Origin: Phialocephala subalpina
Lineage: Eukaryota > Ascomycota > Leotiomycetes > Helotiales > Mollisiaceae
Reading direction: 5' to 3'
DNA length: 64,000 nt
Assembly (NCBI GenBank): GCA_900073065.1
Contig: FJOG01000003.1
Span: 3,060,748-3,124,747 of the forward strand
The translations under genes and the position numbers were made by a program. The notes below the pieces were generated by a model that saw only the letters and a list, made by a program, of their open reading frames with translations, ran no database searches and was not told the origin of the DNA. Positions 9,340 through 20,606 of the stretch are shown in pieces (position 1 is the stretch's first letter; the number at the start of each line of letters is the position of its first letter).

Positions 9340-11609
9340 GTTGGTTGACTGAAAAGGATGTCTTGCTTTGGAAGTGTGATGGCGATATGGGATTTTCTCA
9401 GTTTGCTGAGGTTAACTGTGAGGTCGAGACGAAGGGACTGTGACCATTGCGGTCTTATATGCTTGAGAAGGGCCTCGGGATCCGTGGGTCAAAACTCTTA
9501 AGATCTTCATTAGCCAGCCTCGAATTCTAGGATAATTCTCTGCCAGCCCTCATGATCAGTCTCCCAACAATTCTCAACAACTCTCAGCTGTCCACACTTT
9601 TCAGCTCTCCTCATTACCCAGCTTCATCCCGCTGCAGCGTCCCGAGTGCCAAAAGCAAGTCAGGTCTCCCGCAAGGTTTCATTATGGTATCCGACCCAAT
9701 CCAGACGCAAGATCATGATAGACTTTAACTGCATGATCTATATCAAACTTTAGATTGGTCGAATATAAGGCTGATAATTGGGAGGATGGTCGAAGAGGAA
9801 GGTCGAGACTCTGGTATACAGCCAGCCGCCAGCAGTGAAGAGGAAGTCGGGACTTCGATTTACAGCCACTCAGCAGCATGGATATGAGATTGGAGAATGT
9901 GAAACCACCCGGCAGCGGCGTTGGAAGGTCGGGATGTTCTGGTGTAAAGCCACCGGCTTCAGGATAGGGCAGAGCATTCGAATGATCAAGTGTGGCTGGC
10001 AGGCCACGACGACGTGCCACGACCTGATTGAGTTAGCAAAGCGCAATGTTCACAAGAATGTGCGGAATTGTGGCAGAATGAGCACTGTGACTGGTGATTT
10101 CAATTTGCGTATCATCGGTACCCCGCACGGCACAGAACTCGATTGGAACCGCGTTCAGCAATGAAGAGCGCCTTGTAGTTGATCTTACAACTCGAGCCGC
10201 AAGATTTGCCTGATAATGAAAAGCGTGAACACCATGATCGAAGTCCCCATTTCGGAAGTAATTTGACTCCGAAACTCATCTTTAGTTGAATAGTAGCTCT
10301 GTCTGGTTCAGGTAGCAATCGAGTAAGACTATAGTCATGATGGAGCGAAGGTCGGGTAAGCGATATCAAAGGCTTACTTGTAATCAAGGGTAAGAAACAT
10401 GCACAAGTAAAAATGAGGATGTGCTGCTACTTGGGATAAAACTTGCTTCTCGGAAGCGTCCTTCAAGAGGGAAGCGTCTCTCCGCCAAGCCCTTATCCCT
10501 AGCTCGCTTACCTGCATTGCATCTTGGAGGGCTTTAAAGGTTGAAACACGGCATTAGTGGCTGACATCCAATTAAAACTTAAACACAATGCCACCGGAGA
10601 GGTTGCTCCGCTGCTCTCTCACTTTGCCCAATCATTGCTCTACATTGATGGCGCACGCAAAGCCAGGCTTTTGATCGACAATAACCGCGAGAAAATGAAG
10701 CAGTGCTGAGCTTGCTCTTGATGCGCCGGTATCTTTCCTTGATTCAAGTTCATTACAACAGCCACTCAGCCCTACTCAGATATCCTGCAGCTGATAGATA
10801 TTGAAAGGCGGCTGCGTGTGCAATTCATATTGTGCTCAGCATCGTTCTAGGATAGCTCGCCACTTACCATTTTAACTATGCATATGCACCTGCACGAATG
10901 CGTCGTAACTTTTCAAAATGCCAGCTTGCTGATAAATTAGATTCCTTTCATGCAAGGAATGGCACGTGATATATGAATATTCGACTCTCGAGCTGAAAGA
11001 TGCGGTAGGTATCTCATATTGCAAGTAATTGGTCAGTTACATTATGAAGTCAAAGTTCTGCCCTCATCGGGAAATCTTGATTGCCGAAAAGCATCAAAAT
11101 GGATCACTGTTTTCTTCAACGTGAGGGTGGACAGAGGATTGTGTGATGATGAGACGATCCCGAGCTTTCCCAACGAATGTCACCAGGACCTATCTCCAGA
11201 ACATGCAAATGAAAGAGGGACTTCATGATTTCAGTGCGTTTGCTCTGATATCTCACACCACGATGCTGGAAGTTTCATCATCTACCCGCATCTTTGACGT
11301 AATCGCCAGGTACTCGTTTGAGGCTCTTCCTGCCATTGGTCGCTCGCGACTTGATATTTCGTAGAGCAAACCTCACTCTTCTGCTCTGACAGGCTTAGAA
11401 GTTTTTGGATATGCAGTCATGCGAATTGTCAAAGAACTTCATGATAAATTCATGATCGTCTTTGAACCTCTCACGTGTGAATGAAGTAGTCTGAGGTACA
11501 TATATGTAACCTCACCTCCTTCCTCAATCCTTCATTTGAAGACATAGATTCATACAGACGAGATTCAACTTACAACACGGACTTTCCAAGAACACATAGA
11601 CAAGTCAAC
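9340..11609. other. Long gene-poor interval
   Basis: About 2.3 kb without a supported gene. The longest frames (9778-10164 plus, 128 aa; 9682-10020 minus, 112 aa) overlap each other on opposite strands, show no family motif, and have no convincing intron extension. The right end carries the Hsp20 promoter. Confidence 0.45.
11472..11506 (+). promoter_or_regulatory. Probable Hsp20 core promoter (CACGTG and TATATG)
   Basis: A CACGTG box at 11472-11477 is followed by TATATG at 11501-11506, 104 bp before the Hsp20 ATG. Further upstream, 11397-11410 reads aGAAgtTTTtgGAt, an imperfect heat-shock-element pattern with two mismatches. Motif matches only. Confidence 0.35.
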
Positions 11610-12250
11610 ATGTCTCTCATGCCCCGCTCCTTCTGGAATTCCGGCATGTCCGGATCCTTCCACCCCTTCTTCCGCTTCCTCGACGACTTCGACAAGTACA
11701 CTCGTGACCTCCCCGCGATACGGGATCTCGATACCTACATGCCGAAATTCGATATGACTGAGCACAAAGACTCATTCACTCTTCATGGCGAGCTGCCCGG
11801 TGTCGAGGTGAAGGATGTTGAAATCGAGTTCCCTGATCCACATGTATATTCACCCTCTCTTCAATCACTCAAACCCAAACCTATTCCGGACAATTGAAGA
11901 CCAACCGCTGACGTGATCAAAAAAAGACAATGACGATCCGCGGACACTCTGAGCGCTCCTACACCAGCGGCACCCCACCAGCCGCCATGCTCGAAGGCAC
12001 TCGCCAAGCCGGGATGATCACCAACGGCAGTGACAAGAAGGAGACCAAGAAAGACGCTGAGAAGAAAGAAGAGACTGGAGACAAATACTGGGTTTCTGAG
12101 AGAAGCGTTGGCGACTTCATGAGGACTTTCAACTTCCCATCCGCTGTTGATCAGGAGAAGTGCAAGGCTTCGATGAAGAATGGGATCTTGAGCATTAAGG
12201 TGCCGAAGATGGAGAAGAAGAAGGGACATAGAGTTGCGATTGAGCAATGA
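11610..12250 (+). CDS. Small heat-shock protein, Hsp20 / alpha-crystallin family
   Basis: ATP-independent chaperone that holds unfolding proteins during stress. Exons 11610-11843 and 11927-12250 (83-bp intron, branch CTGAC) give 185 aa. The N-terminal arm is Phe/Arg-rich (PRSFWNSGMSGSFHPFF). The alpha-crystallin domain starts at about residue 45 with FDMTEHKDSFTLHGELPGV and runs through the intron junction (EIEFPDPH | TMTIRGHSERSY). It contains an acidic/Lys-rich insertion of about 25 residues (SDKKETKKDAEKKEE) typical of fungal Hsp30-class proteins. It ends with the conserved strand KCKASMKNGILSIKVPKM; the NGILSIKVPK segment matches the family's GVLxI(x)VPK motif. Heat or stress induction is expected from the family. 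Confidence 0.95.
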
Positions 12251-13006
12251 GCAGGCGGGACTGGGCGGATGAATATGGGGTAGACGACGCGTGAACGTGG
12301 TTGATGAAATTGCAAAATATGTTTGGCGTTCTGGTCAACCTTATTACCAAATATATCCTTTATTCATGAGGCCCTACCCTCCAATATCGATACTCTTGAC
12401 TTTCTAGTGTGGGCGCCCCTCACGTGATCCGAGTAAACCCCGATTCAGTTTAGTATACTAAGGTGCAAGAACATCAAAACTATTATACAAATATATCATT
12501 TGATTTATTAATAACTACTAAGTCAATTTAATCGCAAAGTAGATGTATAAATAGAGTTTAATTAACTATTATATATTTCAAATTTAAGTAGTTTGTTTAA
12601 TTTTTAAGTCTATAGTTGCGATCAGAAGTGCGATCGCGATTTCAGTGCGGCAGTGGCTATGGCAGAATACCGAATCGGGAAGCGGTCAACCCCCTTGCAG
12701 TCCGCCCACACCTTGGATACAAGAGTGTATTCGTGAAAGAATTGTACTCTTAGTAATAAGATTGCGTTCTGGTACATTCTTGAAGTATGGAAGCATCTAA
12801 AAGTACTGAGATTGGTTTTTGGGTTGGAACGATGGGAAAATAAACAAAAAAGCACGCTGACGTTGATCAAAGAAAACAGTCGCGTCAAAGAGAGGAGACG
12901 AGACTGCGTGTACTGTATTAGATGAATTGAAATTGAAAATTGAATCGCAAATACTTCATCGATATCCTCGTCGTTCAAAGCCGTTATAGAAATTGACTAT
13001 TAGTGA
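12251..13006. other. Intergenic region with a small AT-rich island
   Basis: Between about 12465 and 12615 the sequence becomes strongly AT-rich (runs such as TATTATACAAATATATC), with sharp return to normal composition. This resembles a small RIP-degraded relic. The remainder (12622-12978 has a 118-aa minus-strand frame) shows no recognisable protein. Confidence 0.45.
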
Positions 13007-15451
13007 TCAATAACTAATCAACTCTAGCAACTTGTCGTCCTCGCCCTCGATTTTACTCTTGTCCTTCTTCTCATCACGAATGATATTCTGAATCATAGCA
13101 TCTCCATCCGAGCTGTCGTCCTCCTCCGACTGGAGTACATCTTACCATTCAGGACGGATGATCCCCATTCTAATCTCGCTGTTCTGAGCATAGATCCTCA
13201 GTCCTAGCACCACGCTACCATTCTAGTCTTGGATCACAGAACCATCTTTTGGGAGAGGCTCTGGGACGGCAGGCTGGGGGGTTCGAGGGGAAAAGCCTTT
13301 TGCCGTAAGCATCTTTCCTCGACCATCTCTTCCACCTCGTCAATTGAAATATCTGAGACCTCGGAGTTGATATCGGATTCATCGTCGACGTCTGAGCTTA
13401 CTGTTGCATCACTGGATTTGGTGGTGATATCGACAACAACGTTTGGTGCGACCTCAGAAACAGTTTTCGAGATGTTTTCGGATTTGATGATCGGCTCTTC
13501 AGCCTTGGACATCTTGGTCGACAACCTCGTCGTTCTCTTCAGGACTTTCGAGTTCGTTTTTGTTGTATCGACTTTGCTCGACCTAGCTGCAGGAATCACG
13601 GAGGCATCCTCTCCGAGATTCGCTCTGGCCTTGGCTCGTTTCTTCAATTTGGCAGCGAGAAATTTCGTCTTCTTCTTGTCCTCTTGAAGCGGTCAGTAGT
13701 GGTACCTTGATATAATAGTTAGACTTGCCTTTGAAATGGTGATGATCACGGGCGCTGCTTTTGAAAGCGTGAAGGAGAATTTTCTCTTGTTGTACTCTGT
13801 CATATATGGCACATCAAGACACGTCCACATTTGCGCAATGTTCCGATCGTCTGAAAATAGCCTGGTTCGTTCAAAGATTAAGTATCTCTGCAAGAAATCC
13901 TTATATGCCATCCAAAAGTACCCGTCATCCCCAAAACGATGGTCGAGTCGAAACATCCACTCTGGAGTCCATTCTTTGCTACCATCACCTAAAGAGATTA
14001 TCATCAGACCAGATTTTGCTCAAATGAAAGTAAATACTTACTCCAAGCGCCGGTCCTGTCCCGTGAGTTAGTATGTGCTTTCCTTGTATTTTTGAGAAGT
14101 CACAGAGCCGAGCTCTCGAGCAGGGCAAAATCGCATGCTCTGAGTGGGAAATGCAACTCACCATTCGCCTTGCCCATGCGGATTTCTGATCAACAGGAGA
14201 CGCTTTCCATGCGTCTCCAGAGCTCTAAACACAGAATATACATGCGGACTTACCAAGCCTCTTTCTTCCTGTTGGGAGGAGCAGCAGAAGATCAACTCCT
14301 TGTTCGCTAGAGTCAATTGGTTCCAAAAGGCAGTCTTATCTAAAAGGCCAACAGGCAAGAGTGAAGTGGTGACACCGCCAGTTAGGTCCTCAAACGCATC
14401 GCCTGCTGCACCGCCCTGTATTGAACTGTAGTCCTGCATTATGTGTTACTTTGAGCATCTATAAGATCGGGGTAAAGATGGCATACTCCATGAGCTTTTG
14501 CATATGCTTTTTCGAGCAGCGGAAACCATGTTTTATTTGGGTCCTGACACTTGCCAAAATATGATGCATGCGAGTTGCGCTTGGTCTGTCAGCAGTTGCT
14601 CTTAATTCTTGTCCAATGCTGCCAAACCTGGTAAAGCTCGCGATATCGCTGTTCTGCAGTTACAGCTTCATCGTCGAAATCTCCACCCGAAATCTCCAAA
14701 GCCGACGGCCAGCTCCTCTCTTAGAATGTGCATAATCATCAGGAAGCAAAAATAAGTAGTCATCAACGATCTCTATGCTCCACTCTCCATCGCGATGGAA
14801 GACAAATCCATAGACTCCTGCCTCCTCGTTTCGGGCAGGACAGAGTCTTTCAATCAGGCCCTTTTTGTTCGTGACGGCACTCACGACTACCGCTATCCAA
14901 CAATTCCCGAGGTGTCCCTGCCGCACATCGTTTCCTGCTGCACCGTCGACGAAAAATGAAGGCTTCTCCAAAATATCCTTGATGCGCTTTCTAGTTTCCG
15001 CGGCTGGCAAGTCTTTCGGACCATGTCCAATGCGTACAAAACATCTCCCTCATTCATTAACATGTTGAATTCTGGATCTGTGTAATTTCGATTGCTCCTC
15101 TAGCATTCTTTAATGATGACGTCCACGCGTTCCTTACAAACTCGAACCGCCTCATCATATGATTTCGAAACCGGGTTTGATAGGATGGTGCTGGTGCTGG
15201 TGATTGCTTTGCCACTTTTCTACCAGATACAGGCGTTGGCAGAACAGTCAAAACTTGCAAGACTAGGTCAGCAGTGGCTCATAATCATTGAGTTTGACCC
15301 TGAGTTGCCTACCTCTACCCGAATGATTACTCTTGTAGTCCTTCCAAAACTGGTTGATGCTGGCTTACGTTGGGAGAATGCGCCTCTGGACCTTGGGCGT
15401 GACTATGGCTTTGCCGTTGCCTTTCTCCTCGTTGGAGTCAGAATCAGACAT
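13007..15451 (-). pseudogene. Calpain-family cysteine protease, degenerate
   Basis: Remnant of a cytoplasmic C2-family calpain-like protease. Recognisable parts in order from the ATG at 15451: SINQFWKDY, KSYDEAVRVCKERVD, the catalytic-Cys segment DVRQGHLGNCW, GVYGFVFHRDGEW, FPLLEKAYAKAHG, the DLTGGVTTSL segment, the His segment SPHVYSVFRALE, RLLLIRNPHGQ, GDGSKEWTPEWM and FERTRLF. A Lys/Glu-rich tail and the terminal block GSVVLGLRIYAQN...DAMIQNIIRDEKK follow. Several introns remain intact, including a 14-nt exon completing EWTGAWSDGS. It is broken by in-frame stops (TAA at 15367-15365, TAG at 15102-15100, TAA at 13144-13142), by frame changes near 15180, 15030 and 14730, and by a shortened segment near 13690-13720. 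The lesions spread over the whole gene, so expression of a working protease is unlikely. Confidence 0.82.
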
Positions 15452-16222
15452 TTTGACCTTTCAACAAGAAGTGTGATCTGGATTCTGAAGTTGAGACTAC
15501 AGCGTGGAAGAAGGAACAGCGGAAAATTGAAAGAGACAGCCATCGGTTCTCCCCAGAACCTTTGTTAAATGTTGATAGTACGAACGCAGAACCAACGCGG
15601 TAAGACATAATAGTATGTATCACTAGGAAACGCGTCCTCGCAAACCTCCCCGCACTGTAAAATAGAACATGTCATCGGCCACTAGTCCGTCCCATCTCGA
15701 GATGAGCTTGTCAATTAGATTTCATAGAGAACCTCGTAGACCATGAATAAGACTGCAACTGCTGTCGATATCATCCCTCACTTTGAGGTCTTCGCTACGA
15801 GATATCGATGTTTGCGGGCAGAAGAATGCGAGCGACGGGATGACTGAGACAATGTTCCATATCTTGTTCGACGCTACGACTTCAGAGCGAGGCTGGATGC
15901 GGCGTACGTGTATGTCCGAAAGATTCAGGAGACTCAGGATACAATTCCTGTCAGTATGTTGACGTTGCGATGCTGCATTTTTGATCGTGAGGAAGTTGGA
16001 GAATCCGAAAAACCGAGAAGAGGTTGTACCTCCCGAAAGTGGTCTAGCACCGGTAGTTCCACTAACTACATCGGGCAAGGCACCTTCAACCCCATCTTCT
16101 ATCATTGGATGACATCTCCATATTGCAAATGCTTATAAGAAACTTATGTTCAACTGTATATATCCATTTATATATAATTCTCAGGGTTCTACCCATATTT
16201 TCACGGAAAGTCCTCATTCAAA
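15452..16222. other. Intergenic region upstream of the arginase-family gene
   Basis: Contains a 127-aa ATG-started minus-strand frame (15722-16105) with no recognisable domain; it is not supported as a gene. AT-rich TATA-like sequence (TATATATCC, TATATATAA) at 16150-16180 lies 45-75 bp before the downstream ATG and could be its core promoter. Confidence 0.45.
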
Positions 16223-17589
16223 ATGCATTCTTTCTTCCTTACAACGTCGATGGTGTGTCTCGCTTCAGCATCCGCGTCCAAGCAACCCCAAGAAATCCTC
16301 AACACTCACCAACCTCCCAGCTTCATCGAATCCTCCATCTTCGGCCGGAGACTCGACGCATCTTCCGTCCGGACTCCCGAAACACTACCTCCAAGATACC
16401 GAGCCGATGACTTCGATGGCGATGGGATCCTTCAAGGAATCAACACGTTCGCACATCTCGATTTCGTTGAATGCATGAAGCCCGAGAGCAGCGGCTCATT
16501 CGATATTGGGATTGTAGGCCACCCATTTGATCTAGGCGTCTCGTACAGACCTGGAGCAAGATTTGGACCAAATGGAGCGCGTCAAGGAGCGAGGAGAATG
16601 AGTCCTAGGGGAGGATGGGAGTGAGTCACGTGGTAGCCCTTTAAAACCGAGAAACAGAAACTGATATCAGAAAGTATGGACCACAACCTCAATCCCTATC
16701 AGAATTGGGCAAAGATCGTAGATTGTGGCGATATAGCGAACACACCTTTCGATAAATTGGTCGCTGTTCATGAGCTCGAGAAGGGTATGCAAGCAATCAA
16801 TGACAGGAAGCCTTCAAACACATCTGCTTCAGATGCTGTACGGCTCATTACCATCGGTGGAGATCATACCATTAGTCAGTCTTCATTCACCTTCGGAGAG
16901 CCGCTCGCTTACAATGTTTTAGCCCTTCCTATTCTCCGTGCACTGCATTCCACTTGGGGTAGAGTTGCTGTCCTTCACTTCGACAGCCATCTCGATACAT
17001 GGGACCCAAAGCAGCTTGGCGGCGGCCTGACGAAGTATTCCGAGGTCAACCATGGCACCATGCTGCATATTGCACATGAAGAGGGATTGCTGTCCAATAA
17101 TAGCAATATGCATCTCGGCTCGCGTTGCACGTTGTTCGACGAACACTATGACTTGGACAACGATCTTCGATGTGGCTTCAGCTACATCCGTGCTCGAGAG
17201 TTGGACAAACTTGGCGTTGATAAAGTGGTCAAGAAGATCGTTGAGCGTGTTGGGGATGAGTATGTTTACTTGAGTGTTGATATTGATGTTTTGGATCCGG
17301 CTTTCGCACCAGCAACAGGGACGATTGAGCCTGGTGGATGGACAACAAGAGAGGTGAGTCGGAAGTCTTTGATATTACAGGTCAGGATCTATTGCTGACG
17401 AGAACGAAGCTGCTCCAAATCATCAACGGTTTGTCGGACGCCGGACTCAAAATTATTGGCTCAGACGTCGTCGAGTTTACGCCAATTTACGACAACGCTG
17501 CTGAGACAACCGGAATTGCTCTTGCTCAAATCGTATACGAAATTATCCAGTGGATGGTCCATGTCCCAGTAAAGAGTCCCAAAGCTTGA
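16223..17589 (+). CDS. Secreted arginase/agmatinase-family ureohydrolase
   Basis: Binuclear-manganese enzyme that hydrolyses a guanidino group to urea (agmatine or a related substrate). Exons 16223-16620, 16675-16874, 16923-17353 and 17410-17589 give 402 aa. Residues 1-18 (MHSFFLTTSMVCLASASA) are a signal peptide, so the protein is expected to be secreted or vacuolar. All six metal ligands are present: His197 (GGDHT), Asp220/His222/Asp224 (HFDSHLDTWD), Asp319 and Asp321 (SVDIDVLDP). The family segment GVSYRPGARFGP is also seen. The 48-bp intron 16875-16922 has no stop and a length of 3n, so an unspliced reading stays open. Splicing restores the family sequence GGDHTITLPILRALH. The second intron ends in AAG, chosen because it gives GGWDMDHN. 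Among homologues, secreted fungal forms are usually annotated as agmatinase; substrate preference cannot be settled here. Confidence 0.95.
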
Positions 17590-18584
17590 AGGACATCTCG
17601 GTCGACGCAAGGTGCCGATGGATCGTGGGACTTTCTTTCCTCGCCTGACGCCGTACTCAACTTAATCTCTAAGTTTTCACTCCTTCTCAATGGAACACTT
17701 CAGCGTACCTATTCTCGTATCTATTCTTATCTCTCAATGCAAACCTTCAGCCGCGATGACCTCCACGAGCAGTGCGACTTTGCGGTCAATGATCACGTGA
17801 AAACAATTCACATGCTTTCATTTTTGAAGCCTCTGCGATTTCTTTTCACCTCGGGAGACACATGGCATTATTCATATCGTATTAGAGGTCGGGGCACCGT
17901 ACATGAAGTCAGTCCGACTCGAACTGTTCTTCGATTCGTCTCTCACCCCAAGTTTTGGAGCTGGACACTCGCGAACATGGCTAAATGAGGAAAAGGGGCA
18001 GACTTTAGGCGGACTTAGTGAGATCGGTAGTCCATTGGCGCTGGAGTCAGTGCGGGGAAGCCTCAGATCACTTCCTCGCATAGGATGAACCTTGAGATCG
18101 TCTTCAAGCTTTTATTTCGACGACCCGAAAATTGGTGGAAAACTAGTACCTTGTGCCTGTGAATCCGCCGCACCCCGATGAGGGTGGAGGTTCTTCTCGA
18201 ATTTTTATTGGCTATCAACGTTTATACATGCACTTTGTGCCGCGGAACCAAGTGCTCAGTCCACGAAATGGCTTTCATCTCTTTCCGAATCGTCTCCCGG
18301 GGAGCTATCAAACGCCACGACAGCCTTCAACCTCACAACTCCAAGCGGAAGTAACCTCTAGAGCCTCACGAGATGTGCTGATCATATATTAATCAGGTTC
18401 CAACCCCGGAAGCCTATTATAGCTCAGGAAGCTTGAAGTTCCCGAGCAAGATCTAAGGCTCTTTTGAAATACATATATCTTGGGCACCATGTCGATGTTC
18501 CCCACGATATAGGACACCCCTCAAGCCTCCACTATCTCTCACCTCGACTCGTTTTTGGTGTCAAAGAGAACATCCCCCTCCACA
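17590..18584. other. Intergenic region between arginase-family and carboxylesterase genes
   Basis: No gene supported. Both neighbours are on the plus strand, so this holds the 3' UTR of the first and the promoter of the second; a TATA-like ACATATATC lies at 18471-18479. Confidence 0.5.
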
Positions 18585-20267
18585 ATGCGGTCTCTCATCG
18601 CCCTGGCTTCCTGTCTCATTTCATTGGTTGCTGCAGTCCCAGCTCTCGAGAAACGAGCAGGCACAACGGTCACACTGGACCACGCCACCGTCGTTGGATC
18701 AAGTCTCCTTGGAATTGATTCCTTCAAAGGCATTCCGTATGCTCAGCCCCCCGTCGAGAACCTTCGACTCAAGCCTCCACAACCCATCACTTCAAAACTA
18801 GGAACGATCCAGGCGACCGGCTCACCTAAAGCTTGTCCACAATTCCTCACATCCACCAACACTAGTGCCATTCCAAACGACGTAATTACCGAGGTATTGG
18901 ATACTGGATTTCTCCAGGCCGTAACCAATGCGGGTGAGGATTGTCTCACAGTCAATGTTCAGAGACCCTCTTCTGCAACTGCCAGCTCGAAACTTCCTGT
19001 TGTCTTCTGGATTTTTGGAGGTGCTTTCGAGTTCGGCTCAACCCAAACATACGATGCGAGCGAGTTGATCTCCACCTCGGTGGACCAGGGAAAGGACATC
19101 ATCTATGTCTCAGTCAACTACCGTCTCGGTGGATTTGGCTTCCTCCCTGGAGCAGAAATCAAGAAGGATGGCTCAGCAAACCTAGGACATCTCGATCAAC
19201 GACTCGGATTGCAATGGGTGGCAGATAACATCGCCAAGTTTGGAGGCGATCCCGACAAGGTGACCATATGGGGCGAGTCCGCTGGCTCAATCTCAGTATT
19301 CAACCAAATGGCACTATACAATGGCGATAACACCTACAACGGCAAGCCGTTGTTCAGAGCTGGCATCATGGACAGTGGATCTGTGGTTCCCGCAGACGCT
19401 GTCGACGGACCAAGAGCTCAGGGCATCTACGACACAGTCGTCGAACATGCAGGCTGCTCCGGCTCAGCTGACACCCTCGCCTGTCTGCGAACCCTCGACT
19501 ACGAAACCTACCTCAAGGCTACAACATCCGTCCCCTCATTCACGGACTATCAATCCGTGGCCCTGTCCTACGTTCCCCGACCCGATGGCGTCGCTTTAAC
19601 ACAATCACCCGAGATCCTGGTTGGTTTGGGCGACTACGCAAAAATCCCTTTCATAATAGGTGATCAAGAAGATGAAGGAACGCTCTTCTCCCTCGTTCAA
19701 TCGAACATCAGCACAACCGCACAGGTGGTCGATTACTTCAAGGGCGTCTTCTTCATGGATGCCACACTCGAACAAGTCCAAGCCCTCGTCGCCACTTACC
19801 CAGATGACCCAGCTGCCGGCTCCCCATTCAACACTGGGCTACTCAATAACATCTATCCCCAATACAAACGCATTGCAGCCATGCTTGGAGATCTAGTCTT
19901 TACGCTCACTCGCCGCGTCTTCCTTTCCCTTGCAACAACAGTCAACCCCTCTGTTCCATCCTGGTCATATCTCGCATCCTACGACTACGGGACTCCAGTT
20001 CTCGGCACCTTCCATGCTTCGGATATCTTGACAACATACGGTATCACGCCAGGATTTCCGAGTAGCACGATTCAGAAGTATTATATCAGTTTCATCAACA
20101 CGATGGATCCGAATACTGGCACGACGGGACTGCCGACTTGGCCACAATGGAGTCAGGGGAATCAGTTGATGCATTTCCAGGCGTTGAGTAACTCGTTGAC
20201 TCCGGATACTTTTAGAAATGAGAGTTACCATGTGATTGTGTCGTCCGCGACTTCTTTCCATATTTGA
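18585..20267 (+). CDS. Secreted type-B carboxylesterase/lipase
   Basis: Extracellular serine esterase of the cholinesterase/lipase superfamily (Geotrichum/Candida rugosa lipase-like). Single exon, 560 aa. The start at 18585 is preferred over the upstream in-frame codon at 18555 because it places a classical signal peptide at the N-terminus ([20 protein letters not shown]) followed by a dibasic KR site. The oxyanion strand is [12 protein letters not shown]. The nucleophile elbow is GESAGS (Ser232), the acid is Glu364 in EDEGT, and the base is His477 in GTFHASD. Cys pairs fit the usual disulphides ([23 protein letters not shown]). Likely substrates are esters of fatty acids or plant-derived esters. 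No cluster link is evident. Confidence 0.97.
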   Translation: MRSLIALASCLISLVAAVPALEKRAGTTVTLDHATVVGSSLLGIDSFKGIPYAQPPVENLRLKPPQPITSKLGTIQATGSPKACPQFLTSTNTSAIPNDVITEVLDTGFLQAVTNAGEDCLTVNVQRPSSATASSKLPVVFWIFGGAFEFGSTQTYDASELISTSVDQGKDIIYVSVNYRLGGFGFLPGAEIKKDGSANLGHLDQRLGLQWVADNIAKFGGDPDKVTIWGESAGSISVFNQMALYNGDNTYNGKPLFRAGIMDSGSVVPADAVDGPRAQGIYDTVVEHAGCSGSADTLACLRTLDYETYLKATTSVPSFTDYQSVALSYVPRPDGVALTQSPEILVGLGDYAKIPFIIGDQEDEGTLFSLVQSNISTTAQVVDYFKGVFFMDATLEQVQALVATYPDDPAAGSPFNTGLLNNIYPQYKRIAAMLGDLVFTLTRRVFLSLATTVNPSVPSWSYLASYDYGTPVLGTFHASDILTTYGITPGFPSSTIQKYYISFINTMDPNTGTTGLPTWPQWSQGNQLMHFQALSNSLTPDTFRNESYHVIVSSATSFHI

Positions 20268-20606
20268 TGGGGTGATGGTTGGAATCCGTACGGAGCTTGG
20301 GGGGAAAATGTCTTCAGTGAAGAGGGACAATGATACTGTTAGGCTAGAATAATAATAGAAAATAACCTCTTCAAAGCAGTTAGCAGATATCGGTTCCGTC
20401 CGCCCGTTGGTAATATATTCTGTGACGAAGGACAACGACTTTTCTTGCAATTATTTCGAGAAGGCTTCCCCACTCTAGATTGCTGTCCATACTTCGCTTG
20501 GATAAATTTTCTGTTTGCGCCACAGTCCACAGCACTCCAATGGATGGATATAAAAGACGCAGCATCCCTCTCCAATACTTCAAATGACCTTAATACAAGC
20601 CACAAC
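20268..20606. other. Spacer between carboxylesterase and broken F-box gene
   Basis: No gene. Holds the carboxylesterase 3' UTR and the promoter of the F-box-like gene (TATAAAAG at 20549-20556, about 50 bp before the ATG). Confidence 0.45.

Noticed and set aside
9682..10164. Overlapping frames on both strands (112 and 128 aa)
   Set aside because: No domain and no splice extension; they overlap each other, so chance frames are more likely.
11397..11410. Heat-shock element upstream of Hsp20
   Set aside because: Two mismatches to the nGAAnnTTCnnGAAn pattern; kept only as a remark in the promoter entry.
13229..13687. 152-aa plus-strand frame
   Set aside because: It lies antisense to the Lys/Glu-rich tail of the calpain remnant, and its Ser/Thr-rich composition is what the complement of that tail gives.
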